A stretch of DNA of 64,000 nucleotides from an uncultured Clostridia bacterium. Its GTDB lineage: Bacteria; Bacillota; Clostridia; TANB77; CAG-508. The notes beneath the pieces were generated by a model, which searched no databases, had not been told where the DNA came from, and saw only the letters and a program-made list of their open reading frames with translations. The DNA lies in the NCBI GenBank assembly GCA_934157205.1, contig CAKPHJ010000004.1, forward strand, positions 1 through 64,000. The letters are read 5' to 3'. Positions 17,649 to 27,363 of this stretch are shown here, piece after piece. The position numbers were made by a program, and so were the translations under genes. The first letter of the stretch is position 1, and the number at the start of each line of letters is the position of its first letter.

Positions 17649-18528
17649 TTCTTTCTTTCCTCCATTTTTTTTAATTCTTCATATATTTTGCAAAATCTGT
17701 CATATCTTGATTTTGAAATTTTATTATTTTCTATTGCTTTTTTTATTCCACAATTTTCTTCTTTTATATGTGTACAGCCTATAAATTCGCAATTTTCTTC
17801 GTATTTCAAAAATTCTATAAAATAATTTGCTAAATTCGTACTTTTAATTTCTGATATATCAAATGTAGAAAATCCGTGGAGTATCTGCAATATATGTGCT
17901 TTGGTCTATTTCATACAATTTAATCGATGTTGTAGTGTTTTTTCCTCTTTTATTTTTTTTGCTTATCTCCCCTTCTTTTGTTATATTATTTTCAAAAATT
18001 GAATTTATTAATGTTGATTTTCCGCACTCCCGAATTGCCAGAAAATGCATTAATATTATTTTTTAATTCAATTTTAAGTTCATTTATGCCTTCTCCACTT
18101 TTTGCATTTGTTAAAATTACCTTATAACCTATATTTTCATAGGTTTGTTTTATAAATTCAAATTCGTGTTTTTTGTCTAGATCTGTTTTATTTAAAACAA
18201 TTACAATTTTAACCCCTATAAATTCAGCAAAGGCAATTTGTTTGTCTAACATTAATAAATCGGGTTTTGGATCTTTACTAGAAACAACAAAAATAATTTG
18301 TGATATATTAGCAAGTTTAGGTCTTTTTATATATACTTGCCTTTCACATATTTCTTCTATTACTGCTTTTTTATTTTTTTCGTCTATTATTTCTATTTTT
18401 ACATTGTCACCAACTACAGGACTTATTTCATCTTTTTTGAATTTTCCTCTAGCTGTTGCTTCATATATATTATTATTTACTTTTATTTTATATAAATTTG
18501 ATATATTTTCTATAATTTTACCTTGCAT
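17642..18528 (-). CDS. rsgA: Ribosome small-subunit-dependent GTPase RsgA (contains two CGG +1 shifts)
   Basis: RsgA is a circularly permuted GTPase for late 30S maturation. The reconstruction is about 294 residues: an N-terminal OB fold, NKTDL (G4) before the P-loop, as expected for the permuted order, then SGNSGVGKSTLIN (G1), DTPGFSTFD (G3) and a C-terminal zinc region (CEFIGCTHIKEENCGIK). The P-loop glycine needs skipping of C in GTG CGG AAA (18022-18024). The G3 glycine needs skipping of C in CCA CGG ATT (17874-17876). Without them translation ends 10-13 codons after each site. An out-of-frame CGG at 18030-18032 is harmless. Confidence 0.92.
17874..17876 (-). other. CGG +1 shift site 2 in rsgA (DTPG motif)
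   Basis: Context CCA CGG ATT. Skipping C gives GGA, the glycine of the G3 motif DTPG. Confidence 0.92.
18022..18024 (-). other. CGG +1 shift site 1 in rsgA (P-loop)
   Basis: Context GTG CGG AAA. Skipping C gives GGA, the glycine before the Walker A lysine (GVGKST). Confidence 0.93.
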
Positions 18529-18592
18529 TTTTCCCTCTTTTCTTACTTATTATACTAAAAAACAGTCTAGATTTCAACTAGACTGTTTTGAT

Positions 18593-20572
18593 TTAATCAA
18601 ATGTTACTAAATCTTGTGTTCCATATGTTATGTCTTTTTCTGAAGAATATAGTGTTTCTCCAGTTGTTTGATCTGTTATAACAACTGTAATTTTTCCACT
18701 TTCGCCATTTTTTCCAGATAAAGTTACAGAATAATTTGAACTGTTTTTATCTATTCCTGTTCTTGTTTCATTATTTACTTTTATATTAACTTTTTTACTT
18801 ACTGTTTGTTGTGATTCGTTTGCTATATTTTCTTCTGCCTTATATCCTCCTGTAATAGATTTAACATTAATATTTACTTTTAAATCTTTCTTTTCTGCTA
18901 CTTTATTTACTGTTATTGTTATTGTTGTACCTTCATCTACTACTTTATTTGCTTCTATACTTTGTTTTGTTGTTATTCCATTTTCAGTTGTAGCTGTAGC
19001 ATAATTTACATTTACTTTTAATCCTAAATCTGTTAGTGTTTTCTTTGCTGTTTCTTCGTCTTGACCAACAACACTTACTACTGTTACTTGTTTAATTCCA
19101 GTTCCTATACTTACATGTATTTTAACTGTATCACCTGCATAAATTTCTGTATTTGCCTCTGTTTCTTGGCTTATTACATGGTCTTCTTGAACTTTTTTAC
19201 TTGTTTCTTCTATAACTTCTGCTTTTAAGTTTGCATCTTCCAATGCTTTTATAGCTTCATCTTTTTCCATTCCAACCACTTTTGGAACTACAGCCTTTTC
19301 TTGCCCTTTACTTACTACTACTTTTACAGTACTTTTTTCTTTGACTTTATTGTATTTTTCTTTATATGCTGGATCTTGTGAAATAATAAAGCCTTCTGGT
19401 ACATCTTTATTATATTCTTCTTTTTCTATCTCAAAAACAAGATTTGCACTTTCAATTTCTTTTTGTGCTTCTTCTTTTGAAAGGCCAACTACATTAGGCA
19501 TTTCTACTTCTGGTGGATTTGTAATATGTAATACTGCTAAAGTTCCACCTAAACTTAATGCAAATAAAAGTATAAGTCCTAAAATAATACTTAGTGCTTT
19601 ATGATTTTTAATAAATGCTTTTAGTTTTCCATCTTTTTTGCCTTTTTTATTATATTTATTGTCATTTTGATTATAAGCATTTGTATCTATTTTTTGTGTA
19701 CGTGCTGTTGGGTCATATTCTAATTGTTCGACAAAATCACCTTCAGGATCTTTTAATGATTTTTTTAAATCTATTAACATTTCAGTTGCAGTTTGATATC
19801 TAAGTGTAACATCTTTTTGTAGTGCTTTCATTATTATTTTGTTAACAGCTACTGGAATGTTTGGATTTAAATTTATTGGTTCTTCTGGTTCTTCTTGCAT
19901 ATGTTTTAATGCTACTGAAACTGGCGTGTCTGCTTCAAATGGTACTCTTCCTGTAAGCATTTCATACATTACTACTCCTAAAGAATATAAGTCTGACTTT
20001 GCATCTGTAAAACCACCTCTTGCATGTTCTGGTGAAAAATAATGCACTGACCCCATTGTTGTTCCAAATGCTGTAATTGTAGAATTTGATACAGCTTTTG
20101 CTATTCCAAAATCTGTTACTTTTGCTACTCCGTCTTCTGTTATTATTATATTATGTGGTTTTATATCTCTATGAATTATATTGTTTTTGTGAGCCATTTC
20201 AAGTGCAGAAGCTATTTGTATTGCAACATTTACAGACCATTTCCATGGTAATGGTCCTCTTTCTTCAATTATAATTTCTTTAAGTGTTTTTCCTTGTATT
20301 AATTCCATTACAATATAATATAAATTTTCTTCTGATCCAACATCATATATTGAAACAATATTAGCATGTGTAAGTCTGGCAGCAGATTGAGCTTCTACTT
20401 CAAATCTTTTTATAAATTCGTCATCAGTGGTAAATTCATCTTTTAGTACTTTTACTGCTACATTTCTTTTTAAAATTTTATCTACTGCTTTATAAACAGT
20501 AGCCATTCCCCCATTACCTATTTTTTCTATAATTTCGTATCTGCTTCCAAGTAACTTTCCTTCTAAATTCAT
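18593..20572 (-). CDS. prkC: PASTA-domain Ser/Thr protein kinase (PrkC/Stk type)
   Basis: The 659-residue membrane kinase has an N-terminal kinase domain (ATP loop GNGGMATVYKAV, HRDIKPHNI, DFGIAKA, then a GSVHYFSPEHARGG activation segment). One membrane helix is at about 331-352 (LSIILGLILLFALSLGG). About three PASTA repeats follow (PNVVGLSKEEAQKEIE, PKVVGMEKDEAIKALE and VSVVGQDEETAKKTL) that sense peptidoglycan fragments. An extra C-terminal extracellular domain of about 100 residues is present. It pairs with the PP2C phosphatase just upstream and is conserved next to rsgA. Confidence 0.93.
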   Translation of the reverse strand: MNLEGKLLGSRYEIIEKIGNGGMATVYKAVDKILKRNVAVKVLKDEFTTDDEFIKRFEVEAQSAARLTHANIVSIYDVGSEENLYYIVMELIQGKTLKEIIIEERGPLPWKWSVNVAIQIASALEMAHKNNIIHRDIKPHNIIITEDGVAKVTDFGIAKAVSNSTITAFGTTMGSVHYFSPEHARGGFTDAKSDLYSLGVVMYEMLTGRVPFEADTPVSVALKHMQEEPEEPINLNPNIPVAVNKIIMKALQKDVTLRYQTATEMLIDLKKSLKDPEGDFVEQLEYDPTARTQKIDTNAYNQNDNKYNKKGKKDGKLKAFIKNHKALSIILGLILLFALSLGGTLAVLHITNPPEVEMPNVVGLSKEEAQKEIESANLVFEIEKEEYNKDVPEGFIISQDPAYKEKYNKVKEKSTVKVVVSKGQEKAVVPKVVGMEKDEAIKALEDANLKAEVIEETSKKVQEDHVISQETEANTEIYAGDTVKIHVSIGTGIKQVTVVSVVGQDEETAKKTLTDLGLKVNVNYATATTENGITTKQSIEANKVVDEGTTITITVNKVAEKKDLKVNINVKSITGGYKAEENIANESQQTVSKKVNIKVNNETRTGIDKNSSNYSVTLSGKNGESGKITVVITDQTTGETLYSSEKDITYGTQDLVTFD

Positions 20573-20638
20573 ATTTTATCCCCGTTCCTTTCTTAAGGTA
20601 TAAAGACCTTAAATAAGTTATTAGTATAATTTGAAAGT

Positions 20639-21374
20639 TTATATGTTTTTTATTATTACAACTGTTATATTGTCATAACCACCATTTTTGTTTGCTATTT
20701 CTATTAGTTCTTTTGGTGCTCTTTCAATATCTTTTTTGACTAAATTAAATATTTCGTTTTGTGGTACTAAGTTTGTTAGTCCATCTGAATTTATTATTAA
20801 AATGTCATCTTTTAAAAAACCTTTTACCATTACATCTGGTTCTACAAAAGCATTGCACCCTAATGCTTTCATAAGCATATTTTTTTGCGGATGTTTTTCT
20901 GCCTCTTCTTTAGTTATTGTTCCATCTTTTACTAATTTTTGAACATAACTATGGTCTTGTGTTAGTTTTCGCATGAATTCTTTTCTTATTCTGTAAATTC
21001 TACTATCTCCAACATGTCCGATAAATACCTTATTATTATATATTAAACATATTTCTAAAGTAGTACCCATTTTTTCTAATTCTTTATTTTCTCTTGATTT
21101 TTCATATACAACCATATTTGCATATTCCATGCTACTTCCTATTAATTGTAAAATACTTTCTTTATCTTTTTCTATTTCTTTAAAATTATTTTCTATATAG
21201 TTTTTTGCTGATTCTACTGCAAGTTTGCTTGCTACTTCTCCTCCGATTGTAGCCACCCATTCCATCTGCCAACATGTATAATTGAACTTCATCTAGTGAG
21301 TTAGATATATAGTAATAATCTTCGTTTATTTCTCTTACTTTACCTATATCTGACTTAGCATATGCTTTTATCAT
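20639..21374 (-). CDS. prpC: PP2C-family Ser/Thr phosphatase (contains one CGG +1 shift)
   Basis: PrpC dephosphorylates PASTA-kinase targets. The reconstruction is about 244 residues. It starts MIKAYAKSDIGKVREINEDYYY with the metal-binding NED. LADGMGGYNGGEVAS carries the DGMGG motif, and GHVGDSRIY and GGYDNITVVII complete the PP2C set. In the zero frame AAT CGG AGG leads to a stop 18 codons later. Skipping the C of CGG (21243-21245) restores NGGEVAS. It is first in the prpC-prkC-rsgA-rpe group. Confidence 0.91.
21243..21245 (-). other. CGG +1 shift site in prpC
   Basis: Context AAT CGG AGG. Skipping C gives GGA GGA (the Gly pair in GGYNGGEVAS of PP2C motif II). Confidence 0.9.
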
Positions 21375-21447
21375 GCTTCCACCTCTTCTCGTTTTTTTTC
21401 ATACATCTTGATATATCTTTTATACCACAAGTTTTGTTATTTTGCAA

Positions 21448-23805
21448 TTATTTTTTCATTTTTACTACTGTAACTCCCATTTCTCCTTCTCCAAATGTTC
21501 CTATACGAAAGGATTCTACATGAGAATTTGTTTTTAAAAATTTATGAATTCCTTCTCTTAATTTGCCTGTTCCTTTTCCATGAACTATTCTTACAGTTTG
21601 CAATTTAGCTAAACTACAGTCATCTAAAAATTTATCTACTACAAATATTGCCTCTGAAACATTTAATCCAATAACATTTATTTCTGTTTTTGCATTTTTT
21701 GTTTTGGAAATATTAATATGTGATGTACTTTTATTTTCTTGTTTTTTACTTTTATTTTTTATTTTTGCCAAATTATTTATATTTACATTTGTTTTTATGC
21801 TTCCAATTTGTACTTGAATTTCGTTTGATTTTGAAACATGTGTAGATATAATAGTTCCTATTGTATATAAATTTTTTATATATACTTCCATGTCCTTTTT
21901 TATTTCTTCAGGTTTTACTTTTTCTTTGTTTTCACTTATTTCTTCTTCTAACTTTATATTTTTTATTTTATTATTTAAGTCATTTCTTAAATTATTTAAT
22001 TCTTTAGAGCTTCCTTTTGAATTCATTTGTTTTATAATTAAACTAGCTTCTTCTTTGGCTTCTAATAATATATTTCTTGCTTGTACTTTTGCATTATTTA
22101 TAATGTCTTTTTCTTCAACTTTTAATTTGGTATTATCTCTTTTTAATAATTCTTCTAAATTTGATATATTTGAAAGTTTTTCTTCAATTTGCTTTTTTTC
22201 TTTTTCAATTAAAGATTTATTATCATATATATTTTTAAGTAAATTTTCTATATCTATTTGAGATGAACTCATTTGAGATTTTGCTTTTTTTATTATATTT
22301 TCGCTTAATCCTAATTTTTTACTAATTTCAAAGGCATTACTCTTTCCAGGTATTCCAACTAGCAGCCTATATGTTGGACTTAATGTTTGAACATCAAATT
22401 CAACAGATGCATTTTCAAATTCTTTTGTAACAAGTGCATATTGTTTTAATTCTTGATAATGAGTTGTAGCAATTGTTAAGCTTGATATAGATTTAAAATA
22501 GTCTAAAATACTAATTGCTAAATTTGCACCTTCTAATGGATCTGTACCAGAACCAAGTTCATCAACTAATATTAATGAATTTTCAGTTGCATTATTAGTT
22601 ATTTCTACTATATTTTTCATATGTGCAGAAAATGTACTTAGTGATTCACTAATACTTTGATCATCTCCTATATCTGCAAATATATTATCAAAAACATATA
22701 TACTTGAATTTTGATCACATGGAATATTAAGTCCACTACATGCCATACAAATAAGCAGTCCAACTGTTTTTAATGTTACAGTTTTTCCTCCTGTATTTGG
22801 TCCTGTAATTACTAAAACTGAAAATTCATTTCCTAGTTCTAATGTAATTGGTACTACTTTTTTGCTTTCTATTAAAGGGTGTCTAGCATTTTTTAAGCAT
22901 ATTTCTTTTTTTTCGTTTATGATAGGTGTTACAGCATTCAAAGCTTTTGAAAATTTGGCTTTTGCGAAAATAAAATCTAATTTTCCAATTATTTTTATAT
23001 CTTCAGTTATTTCGTTTACATATGGAAAAAATATTTTTGTTAATTCAAACAATATTTTTTCTATTTCTTGTGTTTCATCTATATTTAATTTATTTAGTTC
23101 ATTATTCATTTCAAATACAGATATAGGCTCTATAAAAACTGTAGAACCACCATTTGATATATCATGTATAAATCCTCGTATTTGTGTACGATATTCTTCT
23201 TTTACAGGAATTACATATCTTTCGTTTCTAATTGTTATAACATTTTCTTGTATATATTTAGAATTTGCAGAAGAATGTATTAAATCATTTAATTTGCTTT
23301 TTATATCTTGTTCAATTTTTCTTTTTTTGCTTCTAATTGATTTTAAATTTTTTGAAGCTTTATCATCTATTGTATTTTCATCAATTATAGAAGAAAATAT
23401 TTTTTCTGTAATTCCTTTATTAGAATATAAATTATTAAATAAATTTGTTAAACTCGGAAATTCTGCTATGTCTAAAAAATCTTTATTATAGTAATCTTTC
23501 AAATTTTGTGCTAATCTAAATATTTTTGAAATATTTAAAAGTGATTTTGCAGAAAGTGCACTATTACTTTCAAGTTTTTTTATTTCAAATGTAACATCTT
23601 CTATTTGTTCAAATATAGGAGTAGAATTTCTATATATTAAGTTAACAGCTTCTTCAGTTTCTCTTAATAATTTTCTAACTTCTTCTTTGTTATTAGATGG
23701 CAATAGCACATTTGCTATTTCTTTTCCAATGTATGTTTCACAATAATTACTCAATTTTTTTATGATTTCATTATATTCTAATTTTTTTAAATATTTTGCA
23801 TTCAT
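21448..23805 (-). CDS. mutS2: Endonuclease MutS2
   Basis: The 785-residue protein has a MutS-like ATPase (Walker A GPNTGGKTVTLKT, LVDELGSGTDPLEGA, TTHYQELK), a long central coiled coil (about 520-640) and a C-terminal Smr nuclease domain (INVIGLNVSEA, VHGKGTGKLREGIHKFL). MutS2 acts in recombination suppression and in Bacillus splits collided ribosomes. That role is noteworthy here because stalling at CGG codons is expected, but this link is speculation. The frame is intact and no CGG was found. Confidence 0.94.
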   Translation of the reverse strand: MNAKYLKKLEYNEIIKKLSNYCETYIGKEIANVLLPSNNKEEVRKLLRETEEAVNLIYRNSTPIFEQIEDVTFEIKKLESNSALSAKSLLNISKIFRLAQNLKDYYNKDFLDIAEFPSLTNLFNNLYSNKGITEKIFSSIIDENTIDDKASKNLKSIRSKKRKIEQDIKSKLNDLIHSSANSKYIQENVITIRNERYVIPVKEEYRTQIRGFIHDISNGGSTVFIEPISVFEMNNELNKLNIDETQEIEKILFELTKIFFPYVNEITEDIKIIGKLDFIFAKAKFSKALNAVTPIINEKKEICLKNARHPLIESKKVVPITLELGNEFSVLVITGPNTGGKTVTLKTVGLLICMACSGLNIPCDQNSSIYVFDNIFADIGDDQSISESLSTFSAHMKNIVEITNNATENSLILVDELGSGTDPLEGANLAISILDYFKSISSLTIATTHYQELKQYALVTKEFENASVEFDVQTLSPTYRLLVGIPGKSNAFEISKKLGLSENIIKKAKSQMSSSQIDIENLLKNIYDNKSLIEKEKKQIEEKLSNISNLEELLKRDNTKLKVEEKDIINNAKVQARNILLEAKEEASLIIKQMNSKGSSKELNNLRNDLNNKIKNIKLEEEISENKEKVKPEEIKKDMEVYIKNLYTIGTIISTHVSKSNEIQVQIGSIKTNVNINNLAKIKNKSKKQENKSTSHINISKTKNAKTEINVIGLNVSEAIFVVDKFLDDCSLAKLQTVRIVHGKGTGKLREGIHKFLKTNSHVESFRIGTFGEGEMGVTVVKMKK

Positions 23806-23817
23806 TTTTTAAGTCTC

Positions 23818-24621
23818 CTAAACATATTTTTCTATAACTAAAACTGTTCTGCCACTTCTTGTACTTCCTGCTGTTTCTTTTATAATAAATCTACCTTTTC
23901 CTCTTATTGTAATTATATCATTCATTTTTATTTGTTTTGAAGGTTTTGTCTCATTCTGTCCATTTATAAAAACTCTTTCTTGTGCCATTATTTGTACTGC
24001 TTTGCTTCTTGAAGTTCTTGCTAAATCTGAAACTATATTATCTATTCTTAATGATGGCACTATAATTTTTATTTGTTCTACTTTAACTTCTTTTTTAGTT
24101 AAATTTTCTATTTCTTCTATTGTTATATTGCTATTTTCAAATCTTGTTAATGTTCCAAGTTGAGCTTTCAATATTTCTGCAAAACTGTTAACAGTAATAA
24201 TGTCAGCTCCTTCATCTGTAACAATTATATCTCCAACTTTTTCTCTATTTAAGCCTAATTTAACTATTCCACCTAAATAGTTTCTATGTGTATATTTTCC
24301 TTTTGTTTCTTCTGGAAGTCTTATTCTTACTATTTTAAGCATTTGTGCATAATTTTTTTCTATCATTTTTTCATCATATTTTTCTGTATATATAATTGCA
24401 ATTTTTCTTTCAGATTCTTCATATCCACCATATAATTGGTAGTTTTCAAATTGTATTTTTCTAAAAAAATTCTTAACTAATGAAACTTGATACATATCTA
24501 GGAAATCTGTTGTTTCAATTTTATCTTTTGTTTTTGAAAATTCTATTTTATCTAATATTTGTGCTAAACAAATTTTTTCTTCTTGTCTTTTATATTCTTT
24601 TAATATTTGAGTTTTGTCCAT
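23818..24621 (-). CDS. S4-domain RNA-binding protein, YlmH type
   Basis: The 267-residue protein ends with an S4 domain (about 185-250: RIDNIVSDLARTSRSKAVQ, GQNETKPSKQIKMND). The N-terminal part matches YlmH-type proteins (GDIIVTDEGADII, RLPEETKG-like RIRLPEETKGKYTHRNYLG). YlmH/RqcP stabilises peptidyl-tRNA on 50S subunits in bacterial ribosome quality control. It lies between mutS2 and dxs; the mutS2-ylmH adjacency groups two ribosome-rescue-related genes. Confidence 0.85.
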   Translation of the reverse strand: MDKTQILKEYKRQEEKICLAQILDKIEFSKTKDKIETTDFLDMYQVSLVKNFFRKIQFENYQLYGGYEESERKIAIIYTEKYDEKMIEKNYAQMLKIVRIRLPEETKGKYTHRNYLGGIVKLGLNREKVGDIIVTDEGADIITVNSFAEILKAQLGTLTRFENSNITIEEIENLTKKEVKVEQIKIIVPSLRIDNIVSDLARTSRSKAVQIMAQERVFINGQNETKPSKQIKMNDIITIRGKGRFIIKETAGSTRSGRTVLVIEKYV

Positions 24622-24626
24622 TTAAA

Positions 24627-26523
24627 TTAACATCCCTTTCTGGTCTTGTCTTTTTTCTGTTTTAAAGTTTTTATATTTGTTATATAAGAAGTGATTTTTT
24701 CTATACTTAAGCCATAAATATCTTCAAGTTCATCAACTGTTCCATGTTTTATGTATTCATCTGGATATGCATAACTTTTTATATTTATTTCTTTTAATTT
24801 TTCATCTATTATAAGTTCTTTTATGGCTGTAGCTAGACCATTTATTATGGTTCCATCTTCTATTGTTATAACATTTTTGGTTTTTAATATGGATTTTTTT
24901 ATTGTTTTTTTATCTAATGGTTTTAAAAATCTTGCATTTATAACTTCTATGTTTAAATTATTTTCCTTTTTTAGTTTTTCTGCAATTTTCATTGCTTTTG
25001 AAACCATTTTTCCTATTGCAATAATTGTTAAATCTGTTCCTTCTTTCAAAATTTCTGCTTTGCCTAATTCTATTTTTTCATGTTTTGCCATTTTGTATTC
25101 GTCTTCTCCACCTCTTGGGTATCTAATTGAAACAGGTTTATTTAAATTAACTGCAAATTCTAACATATCTTGTAATTCTATAAAATCTTTTGGAGCCATT
25201 ATTGTTAAATTTGGTATTAATCTAAAAAATGCCATATCTAATGTACCTTGATGTGTTTCTCCGATCTTGTCCTACAACTCCAGCTCTATCTACACACATT
25301 ACAACAGGTAAGTTTTGCATTGCAATATCATGTATTACTTGATCATATCCCCTTTGATAAAAAGATGAATATAAAGGTACTACTGGTATTATTCCTTCTT
25401 TGGTCATTCCTGCAGCTAAACATAATGCATGTTGTTCAGCTATTCCTACGTCAAAAAATCTGTTAGGAAATTTTTTTGCAAATTCTCCTAATCCTGTTCC
25501 ATCTCTCATTGATGCAGTTATTGCAACAACATTTTCATTTTTATTAGCTATTTCTGTTAATTTTTCGCCAAATACTTTTGAATAATCTTTTTTCTTTTCT
25601 TTTTTGCTTTTACCTGTTTCTATATTAAATGGCCCTGTTGCATGATATTTATCTGGATTTTCTTCAGCTATTTTATAACCTTTTCCCTTTTTAGTTAAAA
25701 CATGTATTAATACTGGTTCTTCTATTTGTTTGCTTATTTTTAATATGCTTTCTAATTCTTCTATGTTATGACCATCAACTGGACCTAAATATTTAAACCC
25801 AATGTCTTCAAAATACATTTTTGAAATAATTAATGGTTTTATACTTCTCTTAATTTTTTGAATTAGTTTTACTATTAATTCTCCTATTACAGGTATTTTA
25901 TATAGTGCTTTTTTTACTGTAACATTTGTTGTTTTATATAACTTTTTTGATCTTAATTTACTTAAAAATTTATTTAATCCTCCAATATTTTTAGATATGC
26001 TCATTTCATTGTCATTTAATATAACAGTTATTTTTGTTTTGCTACAACCTGCATCATTTAAGGCTTCTAATGCCATTCCACCTGTTAAAGCTCCATCTCC
26101 AATTACTGCTAATACATTATTGTCTTTTCCTTTTAAATCTCTTGCTCTTGCCATTCCAAGTGCAGCAGAAATAGAAGTACTACTGTGTCCTGTATTAAAA
26201 CAGTCTGATTCTGATTCATTTGTTTTTGGAAAACCTGCTATTCCTTCTAATTTTCGAATATTTTTTAATTCTTCTCTTCTTCCTGTTATAATTTTATGAA
26301 CATAAGATTGATGCCCAACATCCCATACTATTTTATCTGTTGGTACATTAAAGACACTGTGCAATGCTATTGTTAGTTCAACAACACCCAAATTAGAGGC
26401 AAGATGTCCTCCATTTTTTGACACTACCTCTAATATATATTTTCTTATTTCTTCTGCTAATTGTTTTTTTTCATTTATGTTTAATTTTTTTACATCCTCT
26501 GGCGAGTTAATTTTTTCTAACAT
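24627..26523 (-). CDS. dxs: 1-deoxy-D-xylulose-5-phosphate synthase (contains one CGG +1 shift)
   Basis: DXS is the thiamine-diphosphate enzyme that starts the MEP isoprenoid pathway. The reconstruction is 631 residues. It has GHQSYVHKIITGR, GDGALTGGMALEALN (ThDP/metal), FDVGIAEQHALCLAAG (catalytic glutamate) and a C-terminal transketolase domain. In the zero frame GTA GGA CAA GAT CGG AGA reads on to a stop after 14 codons. Skipping C (25261-25263) gives VGQDGETHQGTLDMAF, the usual V-G-x-D-G-x-T-H-x-G substrate-binding motif. The ATG at 26523 has AGGTGAT upstream and fits the family start MLEKINSPEDVKK. Confidence 0.92.
25261..25263 (-). other. CGG +1 shift site in dxs
   Basis: Context GAT CGG AGA. 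Skipping C gives GGA in the conserved DG-x-TH-x-G motif. Confidence 0.92.
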
Positions 26524-26630
26524 GATATCACCTATTTTTAAAATTTTCTGTATTATATCATGCATAGTTACTTTTTTCAACTATAGAACAAAAGCAGACA
26601 TTAATAACTTGTGTACTTATGAAAAAGCCT

Positions 26631-26843
26631 CTATTTAAAAAATAATTCATCACATTCTTTTATGCTTAAATTAAAAATTTCTACAATTTTACCCATTTCT
26701 TCTATGTAAAATTCTTCTTCCCCTTCTAATTTTTTGTGTAATACTTCTTTTTTTATATGCATTAAATCGGCTAAATTTTCTATTGTTAAATTTTGCTTTT
26801 TCATTAATAACTTTATTCTTTCTCCAATTATGTTTGGTTCCAT
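26631..26843 (-). CDS. Small XRE-family HTH regulator (70 residues)
   Basis: The protein starts MEPNIIGERIKLLMKKQNLT and has a helix-turn-helix core LTIENLADLMHIKKEVLHKKL typical of Cro/CI-type (XRE) regulators; no other domain. ATG at 26843 follows GGAGGAG. A consensus promoter lies at 26873-26901 and a 6-bp hairpin directly precedes the ribosome binding site. Target unknown; dxs lies downstream on the same strand and may be partly co-transcribed. Confidence 0.75.
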   Translation of the reverse strand: MEPNIIGERIKLLMKKQNLTIENLADLMHIKKEVLHKKLEGEEEFYIEEMGKIVEIFNLSIKECDELFFK

Positions 26844-26855
26844 TTTATCTCCTCC

Positions 26856-26872
26856 GTTTCCTGCTAGGAAAC
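26856..26872 (-). promoter_or_regulatory. Leader hairpin next to the ribosome binding site
   Basis: GTTTCC and GGAAAC form a 6-bp stem with a 5-nt loop immediately upstream of GGAGGAG. It may modulate translation or mRNA stability. Confidence 0.5.
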
Positions 26873-26901
26873 ATGATATAATTTTTCCCATGTTTTGTCA
26901 A
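26873..26901 (-). promoter_or_regulatory. Promoter of the 70-residue XRE gene
   Basis: TTGACA (26896-26901), 17-bp spacer and TATCAT -10 on the minus strand. Confidence 0.65.
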
Positions 26902-26950
26902 TACATTATCTATTTTTTTTGTTTTTTTTCATAGTATTAGTGGTAGTTTA

Positions 26951-26979
26951 TTTACATTTTATAATTTAGATGTTATAAT
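26951..26979 (+). promoter_or_regulatory. Promoter of the 81-residue XRE gene
   Basis: TTTACA -35, 17-bp spacer and a perfect TATAAT -10 lie 30 bp upstream of the TTG start. It is divergent from the other XRE promoter 50 bp away. Confidence 0.75.
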
Positions 26980-27008
26980 CGAAAAAAAGATTTTAGGGGG
27001 GTATTAAG

Positions 27009-27254
27009 TTGGACGAAATTTTTGCACAAAGACTAAGTAAACTTATAAAAGATTCTAAATATAATTATGATTTTATAGCTAAAGAACTAGGATTTAAATC
27101 TAAAGGAACTATTTGTAAATATGCAAATGGTAAGATCTCTAAAATCGGTCCAAGTGGTATATTAAAAATGGCAAATTTTTTTAATGTTTCACCATCATGG
27201 CTTGCTGGTTTTACTGATGATAAATATTATAACATAGAAAAAAAGCAAAAATAA
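27009..27254 (+). CDS. XRE-family HTH regulator (81 residues)
   Basis: The protein starts MDEIFAQRLSKLIKDSKYNY with a TTG start at 27009 after an AGGGGGG site. The HTH is NYDFIAKELGFKSKGTICKYANGK, and FFNVSPSWLAGFTDDK is the common tail of phage-repressor-like Cro/CI proteins. It is divergently paired with another XRE gene, so the two may cross-regulate. A bidirectional terminator follows. Confidence 0.78.
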   Translation: MDEIFAQRLSKLIKDSKYNYDFIAKELGFKSKGTICKYANGKISKIGPSGILKMANFFNVSPSWLAGFTDDKYYNIEKKQK

Positions 27255-27290
27255 TAGAATACAAATATTTTTCTATTTGTATTCTATTTT
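27255..27290. terminator. Bidirectional terminator between XRE gene and clpC
   Basis: AATAGAATACAAATA pairs with the mirrored TATTTGTATTCTATT followed by T-rich sequence. The gap of about 110 bp holds nothing else. Confidence 0.7.
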
Positions 27291-27363
27291 ATTATTTTTT
27301 TATTTAATTTTCAATATTTTGTAATTTTTTTTTCAAGTTTTCATCGCAATTTTCAACATATTT

